From Streptomyces tagetis (GTDB taxonomy: Bacteria > Actinomycetota > Actinomycetes > Streptomycetales > Streptomycetaceae): a DNA stretch of 64,000 nucleotides. The notes beneath the pieces are model-generated. The model made no database searches. It was not told the origin of the DNA and saw only the letters and a program-made list of their open reading frames with translations. Location: NCBI RefSeq assembly GCF_018069565.1, contig NZ_JAGPNL010000008.1:246420-310419 (forward strand), written 5' to 3'. The position numbers and the translations under genes were made by a program. Position 1 is the first letter of the stretch; each line of letters begins with the position of its first letter. Shown in pieces: positions 43,783 to 52,679 of the stretch.

Positions 43783-44891
43783 TTGAGCCGGAACTGATGG
43801 GTTGTCTGCTTGTTGATCGGGGGTGATCGAGGGTGGGGACATGCGGCGTCTGCCGCGTGCTGCGCAGGGGGATCTGCGGTTGCGGGTGGTGAGCGCGTTG
43901 AAGTCGGGGCGGGTTCGGACGTACGGCCAGGCGGCGGGGATGTTCGGGGTCTCCGAGCGGCCGGTGGGCACGTGGTGGCGGGCCAGTCGCACTGGCGGGA
44001 GGCAGGCACTGTTCACGTCGGTGCGTGAACACAGGGCGGGCAAGGGTGAGTTGATTGGCGAGTCCGCCCGTGGAGCGGTGCTTCTGGCGATGCTGGATCA
44101 CACCCCGGCCGGTCTCGGGCAGAGCGGGGTGATGTGGAGCCGCGCCTCGGTGCGGACCCTCATCCGGTTGGTGTGCGGGGTGTCGGTGACCGAGCGGGGC
44201 GTGGGCAAGTGGCTGCGCCGGCACGGCTTCACCCCGCAGCGGCCCGCCCGCCGCTCCTGCCGGTAGAAAGACGGCGAGGTCAGCCGGTGGCTGGAGGAGG
44301 AGTATCCGGTGATCCGGGCCCGGGCGAGCGGGGAGAAGGCCGAGCTGGTCCGGGCCGATCAGTGCGGTCTGCGCTCGGACAGCGTCCCGCCGGGACGCTC
44401 GTGGGCCCCGGCGGGGCAGACCCCGCTGGTGCGGGTGAACGGCCGCCGCTTCAGGGTCGACATCATGTCTGGCGTCGCCTCCCGCGGGTCGCTGTGGTTC
44501 ACCGTCTTCCCCGGCAGGTTCACCGCGAAGGTGTTCTGTGCGTTCCTCGACCGCCTCGCCCGGCGTGCCGGCCGCAAGGTCCACGTGATCGCCGACCGGC
44601 ACCCGGTCCACCACAGCAAGGCCGTCCGGGACTGGCTCGCCGAAAACGCCGAGCGCGTCGAACTGCACTGATGCCCGGCTACAGTCCCGAACTGAATCCC
44701 GACGAGCTGTTGAACGCCGATCTGAAGCACCACGTCCACGCGGCCCGCGCCACCTCAGCCGACGGTCCCGCCCACGAGACCCGCCGCATCCTGCACCGAC
44801 GCCAGAAGCAACCCCACGTCATCTGCGGCCACTTCGCCGCCCGTCACGTCCCCTACACGATCCAGTAGGAAACCCATCGGTCTCGGCTCAA
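43783..44891. mobile_element. IS630-family insertion sequence, degenerate
   Basis: The element is 1109 bp. Imperfect terminal inverted repeats start TTGAGCCG (left end TTGAGCCGGAACTGATGGGT, right end TTGAGCCGAGACCGATGGGT on the opposite strand) and agree in about 20 of 24 positions. TA dinucleotides flank both ends (43781-43782 and 44892-44893), the target duplication typical of IS630/Tc1-mariner elements. The transposase gene inside is broken. It was inserted 30 bp before the right boundary repeat of the island. Confidence 0.88.
43823..44868 (+). pseudogene. IS630-type transposase, nonsense and frameshift
   Basis: The N-terminal helix-turn-helix part (VRTYGQAAGMFGVSERPVGTW) ends in a TAG at 44264-44266, where relatives have a sense codon, probably Gln. 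The catalytic part then continues in frame (ADQCGLRSD, first Asp; VIADRHPVHHSK, second Asp) to a TGA at 44669-44671. There HW-MPGYSPELN would need one extra G: the sequence reads CACTGATGCC where CACTGGATGCC is expected. The last frame holds SPELNPDELLN with the catalytic Glu. Two separate lesions argue for an inactive gene rather than programmed frameshifting. Confidence 0.85.
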
Positions 44892-44920
44892 TATGTGAAG
44901 GAGCGGACCGGGATGACCAC

Positions 44921-44943
44921 GTGACCAACACATGACCAACAGC
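44921..44943. repeat. Right boundary direct repeat of the accessory island
   Basis: GTGACCAAC + ACA + TGACCAACAGC is a near copy of 40265-40288. It lies 30 bp after the insertion sequence and 98 bp before the YchJ-like gene, where core gene order resumes. No copy of the tRNA 3-prime end is present here, and no integrase gene remains between the repeats. Confidence 0.6.
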
Positions 44944-45041
44944 GGTCCGAAACAGGCACTACGTATGGCCAGGCCTGCCCGTCAGCAGGGCTTTCGGTGC
45001 ACCGCCCGCGGGGCGATGCACCGGCCGGGCAGAATGGGGGC

Positions 45042-45416
45042 ATGATCTCGCGTTCCTGTCCGTGTGGGCTGCCCGTGCCGTATGGGGCGTGTTGTGGCCG
45101 GTTCCACTCGGGGGGCGGGGCCGCGCCGACCGCCGAGGCGCTGATGCGTTCGCGGTACTGCGCCTTCGTCCGCCAGGACGCCGCCTACCTGCTGAGGACC
45201 TGGCACCCGCGGACCCGGCCCGCGCACCTCGACCTGGACCCGGCAACGCGGTGGACCGGCCTGGAGATCCTGGGGACGACGGGCGGTTCCGCGTTCCACG
45301 CGACGGGGACGGTGGAGTTCCGGGCGTCGTACCGCGGGGGCTCGCTGCACGAGGAGAGCCGCTTCGAGCGTTCCGGCGGCGCGTGGGTCTACGTGGACGG
45401 CGACTTCCCCGGCTGA
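45042..45416 (+). CDS. YchJ-family protein with SEC-C metal motif
   Basis: This 124-residue protein has an N-terminal zinc-binding SEC-C-like motif (CPCGLPVPYGACCGRFH, with cysteines at about 6, 8, 17 and 18) and the YchJ domain (AEALMRSRYCAFVRQDAAYL, then WHPRTRP). The family is widespread but without an established biochemical role. The ATG at 45042 matches the family N-terminus; the upstream in-frame start at 44997 is not supported. It is the first core gene to the right of the island. Confidence 0.88.
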   Translation: MISRSCPCGLPVPYGACCGRFHSGGGAAPTAEALMRSRYCAFVRQDAAYLLRTWHPRTRPAHLDLDPATRWTGLEILGTTGGSAFHATGTVEFRASYRGGSLHEESRFERSGGAWVYVDGDFPG

Positions 45417-45438
45417 GCGCCCCCCGTGGTCCGTCCCG

Positions 45439-46140
45439 CTACGGGGCGAGGACGTCCAGCTCCCGCAGGGCGCCCACGGTGATCTCCCGGGTGAGGCGCT
45501 CGGCCTCGGCCGCGTCGCGCGCGCGGACCGCCTCCGCCACCTGCACGTGGAGGGTGACGGCGGCGGGGTCGGGGTCGTCGAACATCACGTCGTGCTCGGT
45601 GCGCCCGGTCAGCACCTCGGCCACGACGTCGCCGAGCCGGGCGAACATCTCGTTGCCGGAGGCGGTGAGGATCACGCGGTGGAAGGCGACGTCGTGCAGG
45701 AGGTAGCCCTCCAGCCGCCTGCCGCGTGAGTGGGCGACCATGCCGAGCGCGCACTCGGTCAGCTCGGCGCACTGCTCCGCGGTCGCGCGGGTCGCGGCCA
45801 GCCCCGCGGCGACCGGTTCGACGGCGGAGCGCAGCACGGTCAGGGAGCGCAGTTGGCGCGGGCGGTCGGCGCCGGCCAGGCGCCAGCGGATGACCTGCGG
45901 ATCGTAGACGTTCCACTCGCACTCGGGCAGGACCGTGACGCCCACGCGGCGGCGGGAGGCCACCAGTCGCATCGACTCCAGCACGCGGACCGCCTCGCGC
46001 ATCACGGAGCGGGAGACCTCGAAGTCCTGGGCCAGTTCGTCGGTGCGCAGGACGCTGCCCGGCGCGTACTCCCCCGCGGTGATGGCCGGGCCGAGGGTGT
46101 CCAGTACGCGGCCGTGCAGCCCTCGGCCCTGTGTGCTCAT
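45439..46140 (-). CDS. gntR: GntR/FadR-subfamily regulator of gluconate use
   Basis: This 233-residue repressor has an N-terminal winged helix (PGSVLRTDELAQDFEVSRSV, about 27-46) and a C-terminal all-helical FCD ligand-binding domain with the metal-binding histidines in HDVAFHRVILTASGN and TLHVQVAEAV. It is divergent from gntK-gntP and is therefore predicted to respond to gluconate or 6-phosphogluconate. The intervening region contains a palindrome fitting the FadR-type operator pattern. It ends 22 bp from the converging YchJ-like gene. Confidence 0.9.
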   Translation of the reverse strand: MSTQGRGLHGRVLDTLGPAITAGEYAPGSVLRTDELAQDFEVSRSVMREAVRVLESMRLVASRRRVGVTVLPECEWNVYDPQVIRWRLAGADRPRQLRSLTVLRSAVEPVAAGLAATRATAEQCAELTECALGMVAHSRGRRLEGYLLHDVAFHRVILTASGNEMFARLGDVVAEVLTGRTEHDVMFDDPDPAAVTLHVQVAEAVRARDAAEAERLTREITVGALRELDVLAP

Positions 46141-46174
46141 GGACTCAGCGTACGAGGAACGTCACGGAAACAAA

Positions 46175-46185
46175 AAGTCAGACTT
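46175..46185. promoter_or_regulatory. Candidate GntR operator
   Basis: AAGTC-A-GACTT is a perfect 11-bp palindrome with the GT-N3-AC core of FadR-subfamily GntR operators. It lies 35 bp upstream of gntR and about 90 bp upstream of gntK in their divergent region, in a locally AT-rich stretch. Confidence 0.6.
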
Positions 46186-46276
46186 ATTCGTCACACAGTC
46201 TTGAATTCGTCGTACCTATGGGCTTCAGTTGCGTGGACATCAGGTGTCGACGGAGACAGCAGACAGCGAGAGCACG

Positions 46277-46804
46277 ATGGAACAACTGCGCACCCCCCAC
46301 GTCGTCGTGGTCATGGGAGTGGCGGGCACCGGGAAGACCACGATCGGTCCCCTGCTCGCGGACCGGCTCGGCGTCCCCTACGCCGAGGGCGACGACTTCC
46401 ACCCGCCGGCCAACATCGCCAAGATGACGGCCGGCACCCCGCTCACCGACGCGGACCGGCTGCCCTGGCTGGACGCGATCGGCGACTGGGCGCACGGCCG
46501 GGCCGGGCTCGGCGGGGTGGTGAGCAGCTCGGCGCTGAAGCGGGCGTACCGCGACCGGTTGCGCGCCGCGGCTCCGGGCGTGGTCTTCGTGCACCTGACG
46601 GGCAGCCGCGAGCTGATCGAGGAGCGGATGTCGCACCGGCAGGGGCACTTCATGCCGACCGCCCTGCTCGACTCGCAGTTCGCCACGCTCCAGCCGCTCC
46701 AGCCGGACGAGACCGGGGTCGCGGTCGACGTCACCGGCACCCCCGAGGAGATCGCCGACCGGGCCCTCACCGCCCTGCGGGCCCTGCCCGAAGCGGCCCG
46801 CTAG
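46277..46804 (+). CDS. gntK: Gluconokinase
   Basis: This 175-residue kinase phosphorylates gluconate to 6-phosphogluconate for the pentose phosphate pathway. The P-loop GVAGTGKTT is at about 15-23, followed by the family motifs YAEGDDFHPPANIAKM and HFMPTALLDSQFATLQ. The ATG at 46277 gives the standard family length; upstream in-frame starts at 46244 and 46229 would only add unconserved residues. The ribosome site is weak. It is followed by gntP after 75 bp. Confidence 0.93.
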   Translation: MEQLRTPHVVVVMGVAGTGKTTIGPLLADRLGVPYAEGDDFHPPANIAKMTAGTPLTDADRLPWLDAIGDWAHGRAGLGGVVSSSALKRAYRDRLRAAAPGVVFVHLTGSRELIEERMSHRQGHFMPTALLDSQFATLQPLQPDETGVAVDVTGTPEEIADRALTALRALPEAAR

Positions 46805-46879
46805 CCCCGGCTCCCCCCTCTTCCCCCCTCTCCTCCCCCTCCCTCCTTTCCCCTCTCCATCACCACAAGGGAATCCACC

Positions 46880-48277
46880 GTGACCAGACTCAGTGTCGAG
46901 ATGCTGGCAGCGGACAGCGCCGAGCCGATCGCCTCGGCGGGCCATGCCCAGCTCGGCATCGCCGTCCTGTCGGGCATCGCCGTCATCGTCCTGCTCATCA
47001 CCAAGTACAAGCTGCACGCCTTCCTGGCGCTGACCATCGGGTCGCTGGCGCTCGGCGCGTTCGCCGGTGCGCCGCTGGACAAGGTCATCACCAGCTTCAC
47101 CGCCGGACTCGGTTCGACCGTCGCGGGCGTCGGCGTGCTGATCGCGCTGGGCGCGATCCTCGGCAAGATGCTCGCGGACTCCGGCGGCGCCGACCAGATC
47201 GTCGACACGATCCTGGCGCGGGCGAGCGGGCGGGCGATGCCGTGGGCGATGGTGCTGATCGCCTCCGTGATCGGTCTGCCGCTCTTCTTCGAGGTCGGCA
47301 TCGTGCTGCTGATCCCGGTGGTGCTGATGGTGGCCAAGCGCGGCAACTACTCGCTGATGCGCATCGGCATCCCGGCGCTGGCCGGCCTCTCCGTGATGCA
47401 CGGGCTGGTCCCGCCGCACCCCGGCCCGCTGGTGGCGATCGACGCGGTGCAGGCCAACCTCGGTGTGACGCTGGCCCTCGGTGTGCTGATCGCGATCCCG
47501 ACGGTGATCATCGCCGGTCCGCTCTTCGCCAAGGTGGCGGCCCGCTGGGTGGACGTCCCGGCTCCCGACCGGATGATCCCGCAGCGTGCCTCCGAGGAGC
47601 TGGAGCGGCGTCCCGGCTTCGGCGCGACCCTGTTCACGGTGCTGCTGCCGGTCGTACTGATGCTCGCCAAGGCGCTGGTCGACATCGTCGTGGACGACCC
47701 CGCCCATCTGGTGCAGCGGGTCTTCGACGTGGCCGGCTCGCCGATGATCGCCCTGCTGGCCGCCGTGCTCGTCGGCATCTTCACGCTGATGCGGCCGGCC
47801 GGTTTCAGCAAGGAGCGCGTCTCCCGGATCGTCGAGAACGGTTTCGCGCCCATCGCGGGCATCCTGCTCATCGTCGGCGCGGGCGGCGGCTTCAAGCAGA
47901 CGCTGATCGACTCCGGCGTGGGCGAGATGATCCTGGACATCTCCAAGGACTGGTCGATCCCGGCGCTGCTGCTGGCCTGGCTGATCGCGGTGGCGATCCG
48001 GCTGGCGACCGGTTCGGCGACGGTGGCGACGGTCTCGGCGGCCGGTCTGGTCGCCCCGCTGGCGGCGGACATGTCGAGCACCCACGCGGCCCTGCTGGTG
48101 CTGGCGATCGGCGCGGGTTCCCTCTTCTTCAGCCATGTCAACGACGCCGGTTTCTGGCTGGTCAAGGAGTACTTCGGGCTGGACGTCGGCCAGACGATCA
48201 AGACCTGGTCCGTCATGGAGACGATCATCTCGGTGGTCGCCGGCGGTCTGGTGCTGCTGCTGTCCCTGCTCATATAG
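46880..48277 (+). CDS. gntP: Gluconate permease (GntP family)
   Basis: This 465-residue gluconate:proton symporter has about 12-14 membrane segments and belongs to the GntP family. Typical features are GLPLFFEVGIVLLIPVV, MHGLVPPHPGPL and the C-terminal FFSHVNDAGFWLVKEYFGL. The GTG start has AAGGGAA upstream. With gntK it forms a two-gene operon under the divergent GntR. A convergent hairpin ends the transcript. Confidence 0.94.
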   Translation: MTRLSVEMLAADSAEPIASAGHAQLGIAVLSGIAVIVLLITKYKLHAFLALTIGSLALGAFAGAPLDKVITSFTAGLGSTVAGVGVLIALGAILGKMLADSGGADQIVDTILARASGRAMPWAMVLIASVIGLPLFFEVGIVLLIPVVLMVAKRGNYSLMRIGIPALAGLSVMHGLVPPHPGPLVAIDAVQANLGVTLALGVLIAIPTVIIAGPLFAKVAARWVDVPAPDRMIPQRASEELERRPGFGATLFTVLLPVVLMLAKALVDIVVDDPAHLVQRVFDVAGSPMIALLAAVLVGIFTLMRPAGFSKERVSRIVENGFAPIAGILLIVGAGGGFKQTLIDSGVGEMILDISKDWSIPALLLAWLIAVAIRLATGSATVATVSAAGLVAPLAADMSSTHAALLVLAIGAGSLFFSHVNDAGFWLVKEYFGLDVGQTIKTWSVMETIISVVAGGLVLLLSLLI

Positions 48278-48316
48278 CTGCTGTCCCTGCCCGTATACAG
48301 GGGAGCGGACAGGCGT

Positions 48317-48348
48317 GCGGGGCGGTGGCCATGCGGTCACCGCCCCGC
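48317..48348. terminator. Convergent terminator gntP / APC permease
   Basis: GCGGGGCGGTG (48317-48327) pairs with CACCGCCCCGC (48338-48348), 11 bp, between the converging stops at 48277 and 48355. Confidence 0.75.
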
Positions 48349-48354
48349 CGTCGT

Positions 48355-49905
48355 TCACGAGGAGGCGGCCTTGTCGAGCTGGAACGCCTCGTTGCCCTGG
48401 CCGATGCGGGCGTGCCGCTCGGGGGCTCGGGCGCGCAGGATCAGCCCCTGGACGAGGCCGCCGACGACGGCCAGGCCGATGATGCCGGGCAGCAGCCGGC
48501 TGAGCGGCGAGTCCGGTCCGCTGCCGACGAGGACGTCGAAGTCCCTCACCGTGAACCCGGCGATGACCAGCAGGGCGACTCCGGCCACGGCGGAGGTGAC
48601 GAGGCGGACTCCCTGGGCGCCGGCGGCGCCGCGGCGGACGAAGAAGGCCACCACGGAGAAGGAGGCCGCCGCCATCAGCACGATCACGCCGAGGGCGCCG
48701 ATGTTGCCGCCCCAGGTGAACAGGTGCAGGACGGGCTGGGTGGGGTCCCCGACCGGCCTGTCGTCGGCGACGGCGAAGCCGGTGACCACGAGCGCGGAGA
48801 CGGCGGTCTGCAACAGCGAGCCGGTGCCGGGGGCGCCGCTGGTGCCGCTGGTCCGGCCGAAGGCGGCGGGCAGCAGGCCCTCACGGCCCATGGCGAAGGC
48901 GTAGCGGGCGACGACGTTGTGGAAGCTGAGCAGGGCGGCGAACATGCCGGTGACGAAGAGGATGTGGAGCGCGTCGGTGAAGGTCGCGCCGAGCCGGGAC
49001 TCGGTGAGGTGGAAGAGCAGCCCGGCGCTGTGTTCCCGCGCGGCACCGACGACGTGGTCGGGACCGGTGGCGACGGTCAGGGCCCAACTGCTCAGCGCGA
49101 AGAAGACGGCGACGCCGCCGACGGCGAGGAACATCACGCGGGGCACGAGGACGTGCGGGCGGCTGGTCTCCTCGGCGTAGACGGGGGCCTGTTCGAAGCC
49201 GAGGAAGGCGGCGATGCAGAAGCACAGCGCGGTGCCGACGCCCGCGCCGCTCAGCGTCTCGGGGTTGAAGGCGTGCAGGGACAGGCCCTGGGGCCCGGGG
49301 TCGGCGACCGCGGCGATGTCGAAGACGACGACGAGCACGACCTCGATGAGGAGCAGTACGCCGAGCACCCGGGCGTTGACGTCGATCTTCAGCCAGCCCA
49401 GCGCGCCGACGGCGAGGACGGCGGCCAGCGCCGGTATCCACCAGGCGACCTCCACGCCCGCGTAGGTGGCGAGGAGACCGGAGACCTCGAAGCCGAAGAT
49501 GCCGTAGATGCCGACCTGGAGGGCGTTGTAGGCGACCAGGGCGACGAGCGCGGCGCTCGCCCCGGCGGTGCCGCCGAGTCCCCGGGAGATGTACGCGTAG
49601 AAGGCGCCCGCGTTGTGCACGTGCCGGCTCATCTCGGCGTAGCCGAGGCTGAACAGGATGAGGACGACGCCCAGCACGACGAAGAGCAGGGGCTGTCCCA
49701 CGATGCCCATCACCGCGAAGGTCGTGGGCATCACGCCGGCGACCACCATGAGGGGGGCGGTCGCGGCGAGGACGGAGAGCAGCAGGCCCCCCGTGCCGAG
49801 GCGGTCGGCGCGCAGCGCGCGCTCCTGCCCCTTGAAGGTGCTGATGCCGCCGTCGGCCGCGGATCTGGTCGTGGATCTGCTCGTGCTCGAACTGCCGGTG
49901 GTCAT
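48355..49905 (-). CDS. APC-superfamily amino acid permease
   Basis: This 516-residue integral membrane transporter has about 12-14 segments. The first helix carries the broken-helix motif (LLLSVLAATAPLMVVAGVMP), and the middle has the APC signature FLGFEQAPVYAEET. It probably imports an amino acid or polyamine by proton or sodium symport; the substrate is unknown. The ATG at 49905 has AAGGAC about 8 nt upstream; an in-frame extension to 49989 runs through low-complexity sequence. It follows the gene at 49934 by 28 bp on the same strand and may be transcribed with it. Confidence 0.9.
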   Translation of the reverse strand: MTTGSSSTSRSTTRSAADGGISTFKGQERALRADRLGTGGLLLSVLAATAPLMVVAGVMPTTFAVMGIVGQPLLFVVLGVVLILFSLGYAEMSRHVHNAGAFYAYISRGLGGTAGASAALVALVAYNALQVGIYGIFGFEVSGLLATYAGVEVAWWIPALAAVLAVGALGWLKIDVNARVLGVLLLIEVVLVVVFDIAAVADPGPQGLSLHAFNPETLSGAGVGTALCFCIAAFLGFEQAPVYAEETSRPHVLVPRVMFLAVGGVAVFFALSSWALTVATGPDHVVGAAREHSAGLLFHLTESRLGATFTDALHILFVTGMFAALLSFHNVVARYAFAMGREGLLPAAFGRTSGTSGAPGTGSLLQTAVSALVVTGFAVADDRPVGDPTQPVLHLFTWGGNIGALGVIVLMAAASFSVVAFFVRRGAAGAQGVRLVTSAVAGVALLVIAGFTVRDFDVLVGSGPDSPLSRLLPGIIGLAVVGGLVQGLILRARAPERHARIGQGNEAFQLDKAASS

Positions 49906-49933
49906 CGGGACCGTCCTTCGGTCGGGTCGGGAG

Positions 49934-50935
49934 TCAGGTCGTGCCGAGCGCGCCGGCCCGCGCGGCGCGGAAGGCGGTGTGCGGGTCACGGTCCGGGTAG
50001 GACCACGGGGCGGGCGTGGCGTAGTCGCCGATGCGGTGGAAGAGCGCGGCGGCCTCGGCGCCCCGGCCCTCGCAGCACTTGGCGTGGGCGAGGAAGTTGA
50101 GGTCGACGAGGCGCCGCGGGTGGCCGTCGTGCTCCCACTCCAGCCACCAGTCGAAGGCGGCCTTCATCACCAGCCGGGCGCGGCGGCCGGCCCAGTGGCC
50201 GGAGGCGCCCGGGTCGGGGGGTTCGTGTCCGGCGGCGGCGAGGACACGGTAGCGCTCGGCGTGGGCGATGACGGGCAGAATGGCCAGCGGGGAGTCCGCG
50301 GGGGCCTGCTCGGCGGCCCAGGAGGCGAAGTCGTAGACCTCGTGGAGCGGGTCGGGTCCGGCGTCGCCGCGCCGTTCGGCGAGCCGGGCGACCATCAGGT
50401 GGTGGGCGTGGTGGTGGTCGGCGTACCGGCCGCGGACCTCGTCGAAGACGCGGACCACCTCGTCCTCCGGGCCGAGTTCGCGTTCGAGCAGCATGAGGCC
50501 GAGCCAGGGGGTCGGGTCGGCGGGGCAGGAGGCGGCGGCCGTACGGCATGCCTCCCGGCACCGGTCGGGTGGCTCCTTGCCGCGCAGGGCGCGGTGGACC
50601 AGGGCGAGGGCGAGCAGCAGCGAGGCGTCGCCGGAGTCGGGTTCGGCGAGCAGCCATTCGCGGGCCCAGGCGGCGCAGGAGGGCTCCTTGGCGAGGACGG
50701 TCGCCCGGTGCGCGCGGCGGTCCCAGTCGTCACCCGTACGGACCAGCAGGGAGCGGGCGGACTGCCATCGCCCCTGGGCCAGTGCCGCGCGGGTGGCGAC
50801 GAGTTCGGCGTCGTCGAGGGCCTCGTCGAGGGTGTGGGCCGCGCGTCTGCGGACTCGGACGAGGGGAGGCGGGGGTGGGGACACCGCGGGGAACTTCCTC
50901 ACGTGACGCGGTAGGTCGTCGTAGCCGGTTGCCAT
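49934..50935 (-). CDS. Helical-repeat protein of unknown function
   Basis: I do not recognise a specific family for this 333-residue protein. It is almost entirely helical, with paired-helix (TPR-like) periodicity such as LVATRAALAQGRWQSARSLL and LLLALALVHRALRGKE, and conserved His/Trp clusters (GRYADHHHAHHLMVARL). It has no signal peptide or membrane segment. The ATG at 50935 fits the start of compositional coding bias, but no ribosome site is visible, so the start is uncertain. It may be in an operon with the downstream permease. Confidence 0.75.
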   Translation of the reverse strand: MATGYDDLPRHVRKFPAVSPPPPPLVRVRRRAAHTLDEALDDAELVATRAALAQGRWQSARSLLVRTGDDWDRRAHRATVLAKEPSCAAWAREWLLAEPDSGDASLLLALALVHRALRGKEPPDRCREACRTAAASCPADPTPWLGLMLLERELGPEDEVVRVFDEVRGRYADHHHAHHLMVARLAERRGDAGPDPLHEVYDFASWAAEQAPADSPLAILPVIAHAERYRVLAAAGHEPPDPGASGHWAGRRARLVMKAAFDWWLEWEHDGHPRRLVDLNFLAHAKCCEGRGAEAAALFHRIGDYATPAPWSYPDRDPHTAFRAARAGALGTT

Positions 50936-51151
50936 GGACTGATCACGCAAAGCCAAGCGGTAGCCACGGCTCGTCGTCAAGGCCGGACAGACCGTTACAC
51001 GCGTCAACTCCCTTAATTCCAGAGGCACTTGCCAGAGTCAGCTACCAGAACACCACCCGGATGCGGGACTCGACCGGCGCCTTGGACCCCCCGGCGCTAG
51101 AGTCGCCCCCTGCACACTCCGTGACCCGGCCTGACGAGCGAGGTACGCAGC

Positions 51152-52054
51152 GTGACGCTTCTGGTACTGGTCCTCGCCGTGAGCGCAGCGTGCTGCCTCG
51201 GGCTCGGTTTCGTGCTCCAGCAGAACGCCGCCCAGCGCGCGCCGCTGGGCGACTTCCTCTCCCCGCGGCTGCTGCTGGACCTGATCCGGGTGCCGCGCTG
51301 GCTGGGCGGGATCGCGCTCATGGTGGCGGGCATGGTGCTCGGCGCCCTCGCGCTGGGCGCGGGCGGGGTCACCCTGGTGGAACCGCTGCTCGCCACGAAC
51401 CTGCTCTTCGCCCTCGCCCTCTCCCGCCTCCAGACCCGGCAGCCGCTGGGCGGCCAGGGCTGGTCGGGGCTGGCGCTGCTGGCCGGCGGGGTCACGGCGT
51501 TCATCGTCGCGGGCCGGCCGCGGGGCGGGAGCGCGGTGACCGACCCGGTGCGCCACTGGCTGGTCGTGGGCGGGGTGCTCGGCCTCGCCCTGCTGCTCAC
51601 GGCGTGCGCCCGGCGGGCCCGGCTCACCTGGGGCCCGGCCCTGCTGGCCCTCGCCGCCGGACTGCTCTACGGGGTGCAGGACGCGCTCACCCGGGTCAGC
51701 GGCCGGCGCTTCTCGGCGGAGGGCCTGGCCGGCCTGCTCACCGCCTGGCAGCCGTACGGTGTCGTCGTCCTCGGCGTCACGGGGCTGGTGCTGGTGCAGA
51801 GCGCCTTCGAGACGGCGCCGCTGCGCAGGTCCCTGCCCGCGCTGACCGCCGCCCAGCCGCTGGCGGGCATCGCCTGCGGGGTCGGCTTCCTCGGCGACCG
51901 GCTGCGCACCGGCACCGGCGCGCTGGCGTGGGAGGCGAGCGGACTGGCGGCGGTGGTGACGGGCATCGTCCTGCTGGGGCTGCACCCGGCCCTGCCCCAG
52001 GGAACGGCCGCGCCGTCGGCGGACACGGGCCGCGCTGCTTGGATGGACACATGA
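51152..52054 (+). CDS. DMT-superfamily (EamA-like) transporter
   Basis: This 300-residue inner-membrane protein of about nine or ten helices is of the drug/metabolite transporter type. It begins directly with a membrane segment (LLVLVLAVSAACCLGLGFVL) and shows the duplicated EamA-like arrangement, including GGVTLVEPLLATNLLFALAL and QPLAGIACGVGFLGDRL. The GTG start has GAGG 9 nt upstream, and a TAGAGT -10-like hexamer lies about 55 bp before it. The stop overlaps the ATG of the NUDIX gene (ATGA). Confidence 0.88.
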   Translation: MTLLVLVLAVSAACCLGLGFVLQQNAAQRAPLGDFLSPRLLLDLIRVPRWLGGIALMVAGMVLGALALGAGGVTLVEPLLATNLLFALALSRLQTRQPLGGQGWSGLALLAGGVTAFIVAGRPRGGSAVTDPVRHWLVVGGVLGLALLLTACARRARLTWGPALLALAAGLLYGVQDALTRVSGRRFSAEGLAGLLTAWQPYGVVVLGVTGLVLVQSAFETAPLRRSLPALTAAQPLAGIACGVGFLGDRLRTGTGALAWEASGLAAVVTGIVLLGLHPALPQGTAAPSADTGRAAWMDT

Positions 52055-52554
52055 GCGCTGACGAGATCCTGGACATCGTCGACGAGGACGACCGGGTGGT
52101 GGGCCGGGCCCGCCGGGGCGACGCGTACGCCCGGGGACTGCGCCACCGCGCCGTCTTCGTCCGGGCCCGCGACCCCGAGGGCCGCCTCTTCGTCCACCGC
52201 CGCACCCCGGTGAAGCTGGTGTACCCCTCCTTCTACGACATGTTCGTCGGCGGGGTGGTCGGCGCGGGCGAGTCGTACGACGAGGCGGCCCTGCGCGAGG
52301 CCCGCGAGGAACTGGGCGTCCCCGGCCTCCCCCGGCCACGGCACCTCTTCACGTTCCTCTACGACAACGGCGCGGGCCACACCTGGTGGTCGGCGGTCTA
52401 CGACGTCCTCTGCGCGCACCCGGTCCACCCGCAGCCCGAGGAGGTCGCCTGGCACACCTTCCTCACCGAGGAGGAGCTGGAGGCCCGCTTGGCGGACTGG
52501 CCCTGGGTCCCGGACGGCCTGGAGGCGTACCGGCGCCTGCGCGCGGCTGCCTGA
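52051..52554 (+). CDS. NUDIX hydrolase
   Basis: This 167-residue pyrophosphohydrolase resembles the isopentenyl-diphosphate isomerase-like/YfcD branch. The Nudix box is complete (GAGESYDEAALREAREELG, about 71-89). The N-terminus EILDIVDEDDRVVGRARRGD is typical of this branch. Its start overlaps the DMT stop by 4 nt, so the pair is translationally coupled. The substrate is not predictable. Confidence 0.9.
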   Translation: MSADEILDIVDEDDRVVGRARRGDAYARGLRHRAVFVRARDPEGRLFVHRRTPVKLVYPSFYDMFVGGVVGAGESYDEAALREAREELGVPGLPRPRHLFTFLYDNGAGHTWWSAVYDVLCAHPVHPQPEEVAWHTFLTEEELEARLADWPWVPDGLEAYRRLRAAA

Positions 52555-52666
52555 ACGGGGCCCGGCGGGTCGCGTACGGCGGGGAGGCCGCTGCCCGAGG
52601 CGAGGCGAGCGCGGGCGGGGGCGGGGGCCGCCCGGCCCGAACGGGCGTCACCCGCACCCCTGTGGA

Positions 52667-52672
52667 TAGGGT
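52667..52672 (+). promoter_or_regulatory. -10 of leaderless DUF202 operon
   Basis: TAGGGT lies 7 nt before the GTG at 52680, and there is no ribosome site, so the transcript probably begins at the start codon. Confidence 0.55.
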
Positions 52673-52679
52673 CGCCCGC

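Noticed and set aside
44264-44672. Programmed frameshifting or readthrough in the IS630 transposase
   Set aside because: There are two independent lesions (a TAG and a one-base deletion) without a slippery heptamer at the junction; decay is simpler.
44880-45041. A second copy of the tRNA-Leu 3-prime end marking a classical attR
   Set aside because: No match to the T-arm or acceptor sequence was found at the right boundary; only the GTGACCAAC-type repeat is shared.
45730-50100. A 1456-codon plus-strand open frame
   Set aside because: It runs antisense or out of frame across gntR, gntK, gntP and the APC permease, all clearly recognised in other frames.
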